DNA of 64,000 nucleotides from an uncultured Lachnospiraceae bacterium (GTDB taxonomy: Bacteria > Bacillota > Clostridia > Lachnospirales > Lachnospiraceae). Shown here in pieces: positions 43,224 to 52,472 of this stretch (the first letter of the stretch is position 1; each line of letters begins with the position of its first letter). Location of the stretch: positions 43,288 to 107,287 of the forward strand of contig CAJUDE010000026.1 of NCBI GenBank assembly GCA_910585295.1, in the 5' to 3' direction. The notes under the pieces were generated by a model. The model saw only the letters and a program-made list of their open reading frames with translations. It ran no database searches and was not told the origin of the DNA. A program made the position numbers and the translations under genes.

Positions 43224-44294
43224 TTAGATATTTCCGGCTTCCCGCTCCAGCATGTCCCAGCAGCCCCACATATACATAATGCCAAGGGCCCTGTCGTACA
43301 GCCCATACCCTGGACGGCACTGCTCCCCCCAGATATGGCGCCCATGGTCCGGGCGGATATACCCTTCATACCCACAGTCATGGTAAGCGCGCATAATTTC
43401 CAATATCCCCACATCCCCATCGCAATCCCGATGGGACGCCTCCGTAAAGTCGCCGTTTGGGAAATGCTTCACATTACGGATATGGGCAAACGCAATCCTG
43501 TCGCAATAGCTGCGTACAATGTCTGGCACATTGTTCTCAGGGTTCGCCCCAAGGGACCCAGAACACAGGCATAAGCAATTGTGTGGGTCATCCACCATGG
43601 ACAGAAGCTTCCCAATGGAATCCTTATCCACCAAAAGCCTGGGAAGCCCAAAAATATCCCAGGGTGGGTCGTCCTGGTGGATCGCCATCTTAATGCCTGT
43701 TTCATGGCAGGTAGGCATAATTGCCTCTAGGAAATATTTCAGGTTTTCCCAAAGCTTCTCCTTGGTCACTGGGCGGTATGCTTCAAATAATTCATCCAGC
43801 TTCGCCATACGCTCCGGTTCCCATCCTGGGAACGTCATCCCATGGAGGTTTTTCAGGATATAGTCCGCCATCTCCTTATAATCTTCCTGAATTTTTGCTT
43901 TTTCATAAAACAATGCCGTGGAGCCGTCCTCCATCGGGTGGAACAAGTCCGTCCTAGTCCAGTCAAAAATCGGCATAAAATTGTAAGTCACAACCTTCAC
44001 CCCAAATTTGGAAAGGTTTTTCAATGTCTGCTTATAGTTTTCAATATATTTATCCCGGGAAGGCAGGCCGATTTTAATGTCGTCATGGACGTTCACGCTT
44101 TCCACCACATCCATATTGAACCCATGCCCCTCAATCTGCCGGCGCATTTTTTCAATTTCATCCACTTCCCAGACCTCGCCTGCCGCTTTATCGTGCAAAG
44201 CCCAAACCAGGCTGGTCACGCCCGGGATTTGCTTAATCTGCTCCTGGGTAATACTGTCGTTCCCTTCGCCATACCAGCGAAATGCCATCTGCAT
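43224..44294 (-). CDS. uxuA: Mannonate dehydratase
   Basis: The 356-residue TIM-barrel enzyme is full length for UxuA, which dehydrates D-mannonate to 2-keto-3-deoxygluconate. Motifs include MQMAFRWYGEGNDSITQEQIKQIPGVTSLVWALHD (in part), GIKMAIHQDDPPWDIFGLPRL, LCLCSGSLGANPEN, FAHIRNVKH and the C-terminal YEGYIRPDHGRHIWGE. It sits in the order uxuA-uxaC-SDR. A kdgK/kdgA pair for the next steps is not in this window. Confidence 0.97.
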   Translation of the reverse strand: MQMAFRWYGEGNDSITQEQIKQIPGVTSLVWALHDKAAGEVWEVDEIEKMRRQIEGHGFNMDVVESVNVHDDIKIGLPSRDKYIENYKQTLKNLSKFGVKVVTYNFMPIFDWTRTDLFHPMEDGSTALFYEKAKIQEDYKEMADYILKNLHGMTFPGWEPERMAKLDELFEAYRPVTKEKLWENLKYFLEAIMPTCHETGIKMAIHQDDPPWDIFGLPRLLVDKDSIGKLLSMVDDPHNCLCLCSGSLGANPENNVPDIVRSYCDRIAFAHIRNVKHFPNGDFTEASHRDCDGDVGILEIMRAYHDCGYEGYIRPDHGRHIWGEQCRPGYGLYDRALGIMYMWGCWDMLEREAGNI

Positions 44295-44325
44295 AAAATC
44301 CCTCCTTTATCAATTGATAAAACCC

Positions 44326-46098
44326 TTAAATCCGCGTATCAAAAATCCCACAGAAAGAATCCACCGGATCTTCCCCTGTAAAGGCTTCTTCCCCTGCCAT
44401 CAGCTTACGGACCAGCACATCCAGCGTTGGGTCCTTACTGTCATAAGTGTTGATATAAGTACGGGCTTGCGGGATATCTGCCAGCACAAAGGGGTGCTGC
44501 ACGCCTATCACCACTACCGGAAGCTCAAATACATACCAAGGGATCTCCCCGCCGCCTTTTGTCATCCCAAATGCAGGCCGCGCCACAGGCTGGAACCCTC
44601 CGGGGATATCCACCATCGTAATAATTAAGTCCTGGCTTTCCCTAAATTCTTTAATTGGGGTTTTTCCTGCAAAATACAAGTTGATGTCCGGCTTTTCCCC
44701 TGCCTGGATTTGCTGCTGCATTTTTTCAATGGGGCTTTCATACAAAAATGCGTCAAACCCTTGGCTGCATAATTTCTCCTTCAACGCCTCCGCCGGGGAT
44801 TTCTTTGCCGCAAAAAGTGCCCCGATGCCAGGCGCGGACAGCCCTTTTACATACACTATCATAATCCGTTTATAACGCTGGGGCGTAATGGGCAGCACGT
44901 TTTTATCTTTATATTTTACAAGCGTAATCGCCTTCTCTGAAATTTCTTTTTGCATGTCCTTATGGGCTTGGCAGCCAATGGTTTTATGGACCTCGCCCTT
45001 AGGCGGCATCAACTCCGTTTTGGATTTTTTATGCAGCCCCATATGGGCTTTCAATGCCAAGATCCGGTGAAGCGCGTCGTCTAACCGCTCCTCGGTAATG
45101 CGCCCATCCAGGTAGCCCTGCTTCATGCTGGCAAAATCCTCTTCCATCTCGTTAAAAAACAAGAACATGTCAACCCCGGCGGCAATCGCAGCCGGAAGCA
45201 CATCGCTTCGTTTCATCCGGCAGGTTAGCCCCACCATATGGGAAGCGTCTGTCAGCACCATGCCGTTAAACCCAAGCTTTCCCCGCAGCAGCCCCTGTAT
45301 CAATTCTGGGGACAGCGTTGCAGGCATCATCTCGTCGTCGGTAAGCGCCGGGTTGAAATGGCGGGCATAAGCAGGCTGCATAATATGCCCCGCCATAATT
45401 GCCTCAAGCCCATGGTCAATCAACGTCTGGTACACCATGCCAAAAGACTCGTCCCATTCCTCGCAGCTCATGGTATTCACGCTGTTAGCCACATGCTGGT
45501 CACGGAAATCCAGCCCATCCCCTGGAAAATGCTTTGCTGCGCAGCAGAACCCAGGATTTTCATGCGCCCCATCCATATAAGCCTTTGCCATTTTTGCCAC
45601 CCGCTTTGGGTCATTCCCATAAGTACGCAGCCCAATCACTGGATTTTCCCAATTATACAAAATATCGCTCACTGGGGCGAAGGACAGGTTGCATCCCACA
45701 GCCGCAGCCTCTTTGTTGGACATAAGCCCAAGCTGGTAGGCATATTCTGCATTTCCGGTGGCGGCAATTTTCGTCTGGCTGCCAATGTTTGTCCCATCGG
45801 TGCATGCCCCGTCCCCGCCATTTTCTGTATTGCAGGCAATAATCAATGGAACCTTGCTGTTCTCCTGCAAAATCTGGTTTTGCCTATAAATTTCATCCGC
45901 GGTCCCCGGATTGTACCGGATGCCGCCGATATGGTAATCCTTCACCGTCATTTTCAGGTAATCCTCGTCACGGCTGGAACCCATATTGAAAAACAACTGC
46001 CCAATTTTCTCATCCACAGTCATTTCTGCAATGGTGTCCTCCACCCATTTGCAGTCTGATTCTGACAGGTAAAAAGGCTTTGCTGTCATATCTACCAT
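44326..46098 (-). CDS. Glycoside hydrolase family 3, beta-N-acetylhexosaminidase-like
   Basis: The 590-residue protein has a GH3 N-terminal barrel with the NagZ-type motif KHFPGDG (K189, H190), RDQHVANSV, and the nucleophile segment FNGMVLTDASHMVGL. A second domain follows (about 400-590). No signal peptide is visible, so it acts in the cytoplasm. The motif favours beta-N-acetylglucosaminidase over beta-glucosidase. AGGAGGG before the ATG at 46098 fixes the start. It lies between the HAD gene and uxuA in the hexuronide locus, which suggests that the imported oligosaccharide contains an N-acetylhexosamine. Confidence 0.88.
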   Translation of the reverse strand: MVDMTAKPFYLSESDCKWVEDTIAEMTVDEKIGQLFFNMGSSRDEDYLKMTVKDYHIGGIRYNPGTADEIYRQNQILQENSKVPLIIACNTENGGDGACTDGTNIGSQTKIAATGNAEYAYQLGLMSNKEAAAVGCNLSFAPVSDILYNWENPVIGLRTYGNDPKRVAKMAKAYMDGAHENPGFCCAAKHFPGDGLDFRDQHVANSVNTMSCEEWDESFGMVYQTLIDHGLEAIMAGHIMQPAYARHFNPALTDDEMMPATLSPELIQGLLRGKLGFNGMVLTDASHMVGLTCRMKRSDVLPAAIAAGVDMFLFFNEMEEDFASMKQGYLDGRITEERLDDALHRILALKAHMGLHKKSKTELMPPKGEVHKTIGCQAHKDMQKEISEKAITLVKYKDKNVLPITPQRYKRIMIVYVKGLSAPGIGALFAAKKSPAEALKEKLCSQGFDAFLYESPIEKMQQQIQAGEKPDINLYFAGKTPIKEFRESQDLIITMVDIPGGFQPVARPAFGMTKGGGEIPWYVFELPVVVIGVQHPFVLADIPQARTYINTYDSKDPTLDVLVRKLMAGEEAFTGEDPVDSFCGIFDTRI

Positions 46099-46159
46099 AC
46101 TTTTAACCCTCCTGTTCTCGTGTGCCTGCCATCTGGCGGCATGTCTGGGCGCTAAAAAA

Positions 46160-47005
46160 TCAGCGCGCCAGGTTTGCAAGGAACTGCCCTGTTTTTTCCT
46201 GCTGGTACTCTCCCCCATAAGCGCCTTCTAAAAAACGCACGACGCCTGTGTCCCGGAACTCTTCCCAGCTTTTTCCTTCCTGGCGTACCAGAATGGGATA
46301 AAAATATACCCCATTCTGGTTTGCGGCCTCCAAATCCCCTGGGGCGTCCCCGCACATCAGCACATGGCCCGGCGCATAGCCCCGCTCCATAAGCTTACGG
46401 ATGCAGTATGCCTTACTTCCAGAATCCTGCGCTAAGACAACATCCGTATATTCCAACAGCCCATGCAGGTCCCACTCGTCTAAGACCGCCCCTAGGTTTG
46501 CGCTGGAGACAACGGCAATGTCCGCGTCCTGGTAGGCCCTTTTCAATGCTTCCCTAACGCCTGGGAACGGATTTTTTTCATCCTCCGCAAGCCGTTCTAT
46601 GGACTGGTTCACCGCCCGGCTCCAGGCGAGGGCTTTTTTAAGGCAGGCTCCCCCTGATTTTGCAGCTTCACGTTCCAACGCCTGATTGGACAATTCCGGG
46701 GCCTGCCCCACCCACTGCACCAGGGAATCTAACCCTTCAATTTCACAATAGCGCGCCTGTATCTCCCCAAGCGCCTTTGCCAGGCCTTTAAAACGGTTAA
46801 CTCCCCTTGTCATGGTATAGAGGTTGATTTCATTCCAGCGTGCCAGGATTTCCTCCCGCCAAGCCCCAAGCCCCCATTCTTCCACCATGCATGGGCCAAA
46901 ACACTTCACATGCTTGATGTCCATGGTATCCATCGCGCACCCATCGCTGTCCACACATACCAGGAAATCATTCCGTTTCGTATATGTTAAAAATTTATCT
47001 GCCAT
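46160..47005 (-). CDS. HAD-superfamily hydrolase
   Basis: The 281-residue protein has HAD motif I as DSDGCAMDT (residues 19-27), motif II in VVSSANLGAV, a Lys in DSGSKAYCIRKLM, and motif III/IV MCGDAPGDLEAANQNG. The cap is helical and larger than average. Such enzymes are usually phosphatases or phosphoglucomutases. Its place between the GPH transporter and the GH3 gene suggests a sugar-phosphate role, but no substrate can be assigned. AAGGAG lies 5 bases before the start. Confidence 0.88.
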   Translation of the reverse strand: MADKFLTYTKRNDFLVCVDSDGCAMDTMDIKHVKCFGPCMVEEWGLGAWREEILARWNEINLYTMTRGVNRFKGLAKALGEIQARYCEIEGLDSLVQWVGQAPELSNQALEREAAKSGGACLKKALAWSRAVNQSIERLAEDEKNPFPGVREALKRAYQDADIAVVSSANLGAVLDEWDLHGLLEYTDVVLAQDSGSKAYCIRKLMERGYAPGHVLMCGDAPGDLEAANQNGVYFYPILVRQEGKSWEEFRDTGVVRFLEGAYGGEYQQEKTGQFLANLAR

Positions 47006-47014
47006 AGCTTCTCC

Positions 47015-48406
47015 TTATCCATTATGGCGGCGCGCCAGTTCTGCCACATTCTCCTCCACACGCTTTTTGCTCAGCGGATAGATAAACCACAGGCAGAGGG
47101 CAACCAGCACAAATCCCAAGGCAGGGGCAAGGCAGGACATTTTAAAGATGCCTTCTGTCACATCTGGGTCAAAAGCCGTCGCCTGGGTATAGCCAATCAT
47201 TGAAAGGAGGACGCCTGTCAGCCCTGAGGACAATGCCTGCCCTACTTTCCTTGCAAAAGAATACACCGCATAAATGGTCCCATCTTCGCGGACTTTGTTC
47301 TTCACCTCCGCATCGTCAATTACATCCGTAATCATCGCCCAAATTATCGTGTTGAAAAACCCCATCCCCACATACGCAGCGGTAAAGAACGCCACATAGA
47401 CAAAAGGATTAGCAGGATGGACAAAGAAGCAAACCAGAAACACGGCTGCCGACACCATACAAGAAGCAATGGACAATTCCTTTTTGCCAAATTGCGTGGA
47501 TATCTTTACAGCCAGAGGCGCGCAAATCGCCAGGACTGCAATGGAGCCTGCAAAGGTGGAAGCTGATTGCGCCTCTGGGCTTCCATAGAAGTTAGGGAAT
47601 ACAAACCCCGCCATCCCCTGCATGGTAAGCTGAGCCAGCAGCAACGCGATAGCCGCCGCAATAATCCCTAACAGCGCCCGGTTGGTCACCAAGCTTTTTA
47701 ATAATTTCCCAATCTCTAATTTCTGGTTGTTTGCCGGAACATCCACCCGCTCCCGCACTAGGTTGAAGCACAGCAGGTAGCAAATAATCCCCAACACACT
47801 GAACACCCCTGCGATAATGGTCATGCGGGAACCGGAAAGGACAGTATTCCCATTTACCGTCTCGAACGCAAACAACGGGGTCCCTACGCCAATCACCAGC
47901 CCTGCAAGGGTAGCGCCAATCGTCCTCCAAGTAGACAGCTCCGCCCGGTCTTTGGGGTCGGATGAAATCGCGGACGCCATGGAACCATAAGGGATATTGA
48001 TAGATGTGTAAAAAATGGAACCCCACAGTATGTAGGTGGCAACCATCCAAAACACCCGGAACCCATATGCCATATTTGCAAAAGCAGACTGGTAAATCAA
48101 AAATGAGGCAATTGCCACAGGCCCGCACATCCGCTTAATCCATGGGCGGAATTTCCCATCCTTTGTGGGCTTGGAACGGTCCACAATCTGCCCCATCGTC
48201 ACATCTGTAAACGCGTCTATAAAGCGAGCCGCCATCATCAGCCCCCCTACCAGCCCGGCGCTGATGCCCATAACGTCTGTATAGAACTTTAACATAAAAC
48301 TGGAAGATAAAATAAATGTGAAATCATTCCCGAAATCACCAAACATATAACCTAACTTGTCCTTCATGCCAAATGGCCGGATCGAAGATTTAGAACCTGC
48401 TCCCAT
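47015..48406 (-). CDS. GPH-family glycoside/hexuronide:cation symporter
   Basis: The 463-residue protein has 12 membrane segments and the GPH hallmark sequences: KLGYMFGDFGNDFTFIL near the N-terminus, IVDRSKPTKDGKFRPWI in the first cytoplasmic loop, and GSMASAISSDPKDRAELSTWR. The family imports glycosides such as glucuronides, melibiose or xylosides with Na+ or H+. Placed after a GH2 enzyme and before hexuronate genes, it is probably the glucuronide importer (UidB-like). GAGAGGGAAGAC precedes the ATG. Confidence 0.93.
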   Translation of the reverse strand: MGAGSKSSIRPFGMKDKLGYMFGDFGNDFTFILSSSFMLKFYTDVMGISAGLVGGLMMAARFIDAFTDVTMGQIVDRSKPTKDGKFRPWIKRMCGPVAIASFLIYQSAFANMAYGFRVFWMVATYILWGSIFYTSINIPYGSMASAISSDPKDRAELSTWRTIGATLAGLVIGVGTPLFAFETVNGNTVLSGSRMTIIAGVFSVLGIICYLLCFNLVRERVDVPANNQKLEIGKLLKSLVTNRALLGIIAAAIALLLAQLTMQGMAGFVFPNFYGSPEAQSASTFAGSIAVLAICAPLAVKISTQFGKKELSIASCMVSAAVFLVCFFVHPANPFVYVAFFTAAYVGMGFFNTIIWAMITDVIDDAEVKNKVREDGTIYAVYSFARKVGQALSSGLTGVLLSMIGYTQATAFDPDVTEGIFKMSCLAPALGFVLVALCLWFIYPLSKKRVEENVAELARRHNG

Positions 48407-48555
48407 TGTCTTCCCTCTCTTTTCTTTGATATTGGCAAACCGGGATATGGAAATATTTACGCCCTTTTCCGTATCCCAGGCTTGCCGCCATGCTGCCTGG
48501 CATTATTTCCCTATCCCAAGCAGCCCCCTATCATTATCTGCTTCTTTTCTGTAAA

Positions 48556-50823
48556 TTATTCCCGGTCTACCTGGATTAACTGGGCGTTTAGGCTTTCAAG
48601 GAAACCTTCCGGCATCATGGAGCCAGCCATTTTAACCATATCCTCCGGCTTCATGGATTTCATCATGTCCCACATGCCAACACCTGGGGCCAAATCAAAA
48701 TTTGTAGCAAGCTTAATGGCTTTCTTGGTAATTTCCATTGCTTGTTCAGATTTGGCGATATCCTCCATCGTGCAGCGGACATTGTATTTCCCCTCTGGGA
48801 ATTCCATGGATGCCTTTAAATCCAGGTCGCCCACCAGCTTGAACCAGTTTGCCACGCCTTCCGCCCGTTCATTCACTTCAGGAAGCACATAGATTTCCGG
48901 CTCTTTTTCCACTTTTTCAATGGCCATGCTGTCCTTTAGCCCCCCGGCCTCAGCCACAATTGTGTTGAAGCCATCTTTGAGGGCAATGGTAAATACAAAG
49001 ACTTTCTCTGCGCTCTGCACTTCTTTTAACTCCCCATTGAGATACAAAGACACAACTGGCTGGTTGGAATATACCCGAACTTCTGTGGTTTCCCCGGCGC
49101 GCTGGGCATACCGCTTGCCGCAAAGATGCACCATCGGCTCTTTATTCCAGTATGCCTTGTAAATATAATAGCTGTCCTTTTTGGTCTTGCGGTCCATAGT
49201 CATAAGGCCTTTATTGTTCCTTCCAGCCACGCCGCCCTCATTTCTGGCCGCGCACCCAAAGTCAAACATGTTCCATACATGGCTGGACCAAATCCAGGGG
49301 CGTTCCTCCAACATTTTTGCCATATGCTCATGGTACAAAGCCTGGTACTCCTCGCTGTAGTCTTTGCATGCCGGGTTTGGCCCATGGTAGGTAACAATCC
49401 CCTCGCACCCATATTCTGAAATGCCGATGGAAATCTCTGGGTGGGTTTTATGGAACTTATCAAACCAAGGCCCATTCTCTTCCATTTTGCCGCCATACCA
49501 TCCGAAATAATGGTTATAGCTCTCCACATCGGTAATCCCATGCACTGGGCTGTCTATCGGGGTCATGGACACATGGGCAATTGTGGTCAGGCGGGTGGGG
49601 TCAAGCTTTTTGCACAATGCATTCAATTCTTTATGGTTTTCCACCAACTGCTCAGAAATGCCGCCAATTAAGATTTCATTGGAGATCCCCCAGAAGCAAA
49701 TGCTGGGATGGTTGAAATTCTGAAGCACCAGCTCTTTTAACTGGGTAATACAGTTCTGATGGGCTGCAGGGTCTTTTTCCATTACGCTGATAAATGGAAT
49801 CTCCGCCCACACTACAAAGCCTAATTCATCACAGGCGTCATAAAAATCCTGGGAATGCTGGTAATGGGCCAGCCGGATAGTATTTGCCCCCAGCTCTTTG
49901 ATTATCCTTGCATCTTTATAATGGTCTTCCCTGGTGAGCGCATTCCCTTTGTAAAGCATGTCCTGATGGCGGCTTACGCCCCGCAAAGGCGTTGGGACGC
50001 CATTGAGCAAAAATCCTTTGTCTGGGTCGCAGGAAAAGCTGCGCACCCCTGCCCGGGTGGATACTTCATCATACGCTTCATTGCGCCTTTGCAGCGTTGC
50101 GGTCACTGTATACAAATATGGGTTGCTGCAGTCCCATAAAACCGCATCTGGGACATACACATTCACGGCTGTGCTGTCTGCTGGGCGCACTGCGCTTGCA
50201 ACTTCTTTGCCCTCTGCATCCTGGATGCTGTACTGTACTGTAAAATTCTCATCTATATTGACTGGCCAGGACTCCAGCTTAAACTCTGCCCCGCCTTTGC
50301 CATCGGGGGCAGCAGTTACCATAAAACCGATGCTGCCCCAATGCCCTAAGTCGAAATGCGCCTTTGGCACGCTGATTAAGTTCACGCCGCGGTAAAGGCC
50401 GCCATAAAATGTAAAGTCCGCGGACTGGGGGTACACGCTGCTTTTCTTCTCATTGCTGCAGGCAATGGCAATCAGGTTCTCCCCTCCCTCTACGCATGCA
50501 TCGGTAATATCAACCCGGAACGTGGAATACCCTCCTTCGTGGTAATATTCCCCTTTCCCATTGACGTATACCGTAGCCTGCTGCCCGGCTGCCAAAATCT
50601 CTAAAAATAACCTCCCGCCTTCCAAAGGCTGCTTGGGCGCCTCAAACGTTTTGGCATACCAGTAGCATCCCCTGTCATAGCTTCCATTCCCATCATGCCC
50701 ATCCACCGCGTTCCAGGTGTGGGGAAGGTTTACTGACTCCCACCCTTCTGGCATCTGCTCTGGAAGCTTTTCATTTTCCTTGGAAAATTTCCATCCCCCG
50801 TTCAGGTTGACAATCCTTCGCAT
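48556..50823 (-). CDS. Glycoside hydrolase family 2, probable beta-glucuronidase
   Basis: The 755-residue cytoplasmic enzyme has the sugar-binding, immunoglobulin-like and barrel domains of GH2. The acid/base is Glu383 (WGISNEI) and the nucleophile Glu470 (GISEYGCEG). The segment GRNNKGLMTMDRK places N536-x-K538 where the NxK motif of gut beta-glucuronidases contacts the carboxylate, so beta-glucuronidase is favoured; beta-galactosidase is the alternative. The last 100 residues form an extra domain with MKPEDMVKMAGSMMPEGF. AAAGGAGGAACGAT precedes the ATG at 50823. It heads the hexuronide operon, divergent from the AraC regulator. Confidence 0.85.
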   Translation of the reverse strand: MRRIVNLNGGWKFSKENEKLPEQMPEGWESVNLPHTWNAVDGHDGNGSYDRGCYWYAKTFEAPKQPLEGGRLFLEILAAGQQATVYVNGKGEYYHEGGYSTFRVDITDACVEGGENLIAIACSNEKKSSVYPQSADFTFYGGLYRGVNLISVPKAHFDLGHWGSIGFMVTAAPDGKGGAEFKLESWPVNIDENFTVQYSIQDAEGKEVASAVRPADSTAVNVYVPDAVLWDCSNPYLYTVTATLQRRNEAYDEVSTRAGVRSFSCDPDKGFLLNGVPTPLRGVSRHQDMLYKGNALTREDHYKDARIIKELGANTIRLAHYQHSQDFYDACDELGFVVWAEIPFISVMEKDPAAHQNCITQLKELVLQNFNHPSICFWGISNEILIGGISEQLVENHKELNALCKKLDPTRLTTIAHVSMTPIDSPVHGITDVESYNHYFGWYGGKMEENGPWFDKFHKTHPEISIGISEYGCEGIVTYHGPNPACKDYSEEYQALYHEHMAKMLEERPWIWSSHVWNMFDFGCAARNEGGVAGRNNKGLMTMDRKTKKDSYYIYKAYWNKEPMVHLCGKRYAQRAGETTEVRVYSNQPVVSLYLNGELKEVQSAEKVFVFTIALKDGFNTIVAEAGGLKDSMAIEKVEKEPEIYVLPEVNERAEGVANWFKLVGDLDLKASMEFPEGKYNVRCTMEDIAKSEQAMEITKKAIKLATNFDLAPGVGMWDMMKSMKPEDMVKMAGSMMPEGFLESLNAQLIQVDRE

Positions 50824-51075
50824 ATCGTTCCTCCTTTTTACTTTCCACAATATTTTTCCAGACTAACCATTTTTTATACATTACTTTTTTACAATTATTT
50901 CTGGTATTTTATGTTGATATTTGTAAGTTATGTACAACATCCATCCTACTTATATTAGCTTTTTTTGGCGAGATACGATTTTTGGCATTTTTTGCATTAT
51001 TTTTATTTTGCGTTGATTTCACCCAAAAAATGTGCAAAAATATACAAAAAAATTACAGAAAAGAGTTGAGGGGTT

Positions 51076-52296
51076 ATCAAAAAAGAATTACTTGCCTTTG
51101 TTAATGATTTACTTAAAAATAATACTATCCCAGTCCACTTTATTACCCTGCCATGCGAGGATTATTCCTGGCTGGACTTCGGGCTGCGTTCCACCATTTT
51201 AGAAGGGCATGACCATGAATTTATCCAGGATTACCTGGATAAGGTTAAAGCGGCCACTATATACTATATGAAAGACACCTTACACTGCACCTATACAATC
51301 CTTCGCGTCCCCGACAGCCAGGAATTGATGATCTGCGGCCCTGTTTTGTTTGAGGAAATGTCCCCAGCCCGGTTAGAAAAGGTGTTCCAAAAGATGAGGA
51401 TCCCTGAAAAGCAGCAGCCTGTCCTGCAAGGGTTCTACCTGCGGCTGACTTCCTTCCCCAGCCCAACCTTCTACAACAACCTTTTTCTCACCCTTGGAAA
51501 TTATATATTTGGGGAAAACCAATATGAAATTATTTACAACGATTTCTACGATATGGACAGTTGGTATGAAACTTATGTCCACTACAGCAATGTGGAAGAT
51601 TCCCGGATGAATATCCAGATGATAGAAGAGCGCTATGCCATAGAATCGCAAATTTTGGATGCAGTGGCAAACGGCAATGAATCCAAGGCTTTAAATATTA
51701 TTACCAAGCTAAATGGGCAAAACCTTCCCTACCGGCTGTCCAGCACCCTGCGCGATAGCAAGGATTATGCCATTGCTTTTAACACGCTGCTGCGAAAAAC
51801 CGTAGAGCAGGCAGGCGTCCACCCTGTCCATATTGACGCCCATTCCAACCAAAATGTGAAATTAATTGAGCAGGCTTCCAGCCGGGAGCAATGCAGGACG
51901 GTACAGCTTCAGATTGTGCGCAATTACTGCCGCATGGTACGCAAACACTCCTTGAGGAATTACTCCCTGCTTACCCAGAAAATCATTACCTATATCAGCA
52001 CTGACTTGACTTTAGACCTAAGCTTAAACGCCATGTCTGAACTGTTGAATGTAAACGCCAGCTACTTGTCCACATTGTTCAAGCGGGAAGTTGGCATACC
52101 CCTGACAGATTATGTGAACCGCGAGCGGGTGAAGCAGGCAAAAAAGCTTCTGTTGGCCACAGAATTCCCCATTAAGCTAATTGCGGAAAAATGCGGCATC
52201 CCTGATGTATACTATTTCAGCAGGTTATTTAAAAAACGGACAGGTTACACGCCAAAAACCTATCGGGAGCAGGCTATCAGGGAGCATGGGAAATAG
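51076..52296 (+). CDS. AraC-family transcriptional regulator with no standard start codon
   Basis: The C-terminal 100 residues are an AraC double helix-turn-helix (LSLNAMSELLNVNASYLSTLFKREVG and IAEKCGIPDVYYFSRLFKKRTGYTPKTYRE). The first ATG (51268) comes late: coding-like sequence extends 64 codons upstream, IKKELLAFVNDLLKNNTI..., to a stop at 51067-51069. That stretch has no ATG, GTG or TTG. The frame begins at ATC (51076), just after GAGGGG, where ATG AAA AAA would be expected. Either ATC is used, the start has mutated, or the short 342-residue form is made. It is divergent from the GH2 operon and is its likely regulator. Confidence 0.85.
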   Translation: MKKELLAFVNDLLKNNTIPVHFITLPCEDYSWLDFGLRSTILEGHDHEFIQDYLDKVKAATIYYMKDTLHCTYTILRVPDSQELMICGPVLFEEMSPARLEKVFQKMRIPEKQQPVLQGFYLRLTSFPSPTFYNNLFLTLGNYIFGENQYEIIYNDFYDMDSWYETYVHYSNVEDSRMNIQMIEERYAIESQILDAVANGNESKALNIITKLNGQNLPYRLSSTLRDSKDYAIAFNTLLRKTVEQAGVHPVHIDAHSNQNVKLIEQASSREQCRTVQLQIVRNYCRMVRKHSLRNYSLLTQKIITYISTDLTLDLSLNAMSELLNVNASYLSTLFKREVGIPLTDYVNRERVKQAKKLLLATEFPIKLIAEKCGIPDVYYFSRLFKKRTGYTPKTYREQAIREHGK

Positions 52297-52377
52297 CGTT
52301 CCGTTAGCTTTGCTGGGCAGAGTGCGGCCGCTTTCACGGCATCTTCCCCTCGCACGAGCGCGCATATTATTTTTATT

Positions 52378-52425
52378 CTTAGGAAGGCATTTTCACGCTT
52401 TCGCATGGCAAGGCGTTTCCTATAG
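52378..52425. repeat. Family B variant hairpin (B2)
   Basis: CTTAGGAAGGCATTTTCACG...GGCGTTTCCTATAG has TAGGAA/TTCCTA ends and an inner TCACGCTTTCGCATGG pairing. It is similar to the hairpin at 63954-64000. It is preceded by a short stretch resembling the end of family A (GCACGAGCGCGCAT). Confidence 0.55.
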
Positions 52426-52431
52426 AGTAAA

Positions 52432-52461
52432 ACCGTGCCAATGGCAAGCCATTGGCACGGT
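52432..52461 (-). terminator. Terminator of the LytTR/ABC operon
   Basis: A perfect 14-bp stem, ACCGTGCCAATGGC and GCCATTGGCACGGT, with a 2-base centre, followed on the minus strand by TTTACT. It is 11 bases beyond the permease stop. It can also act on the plus strand after the AraC gene. Confidence 0.75.
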
Positions 52462-52472
52462 CCTAATTTCCC

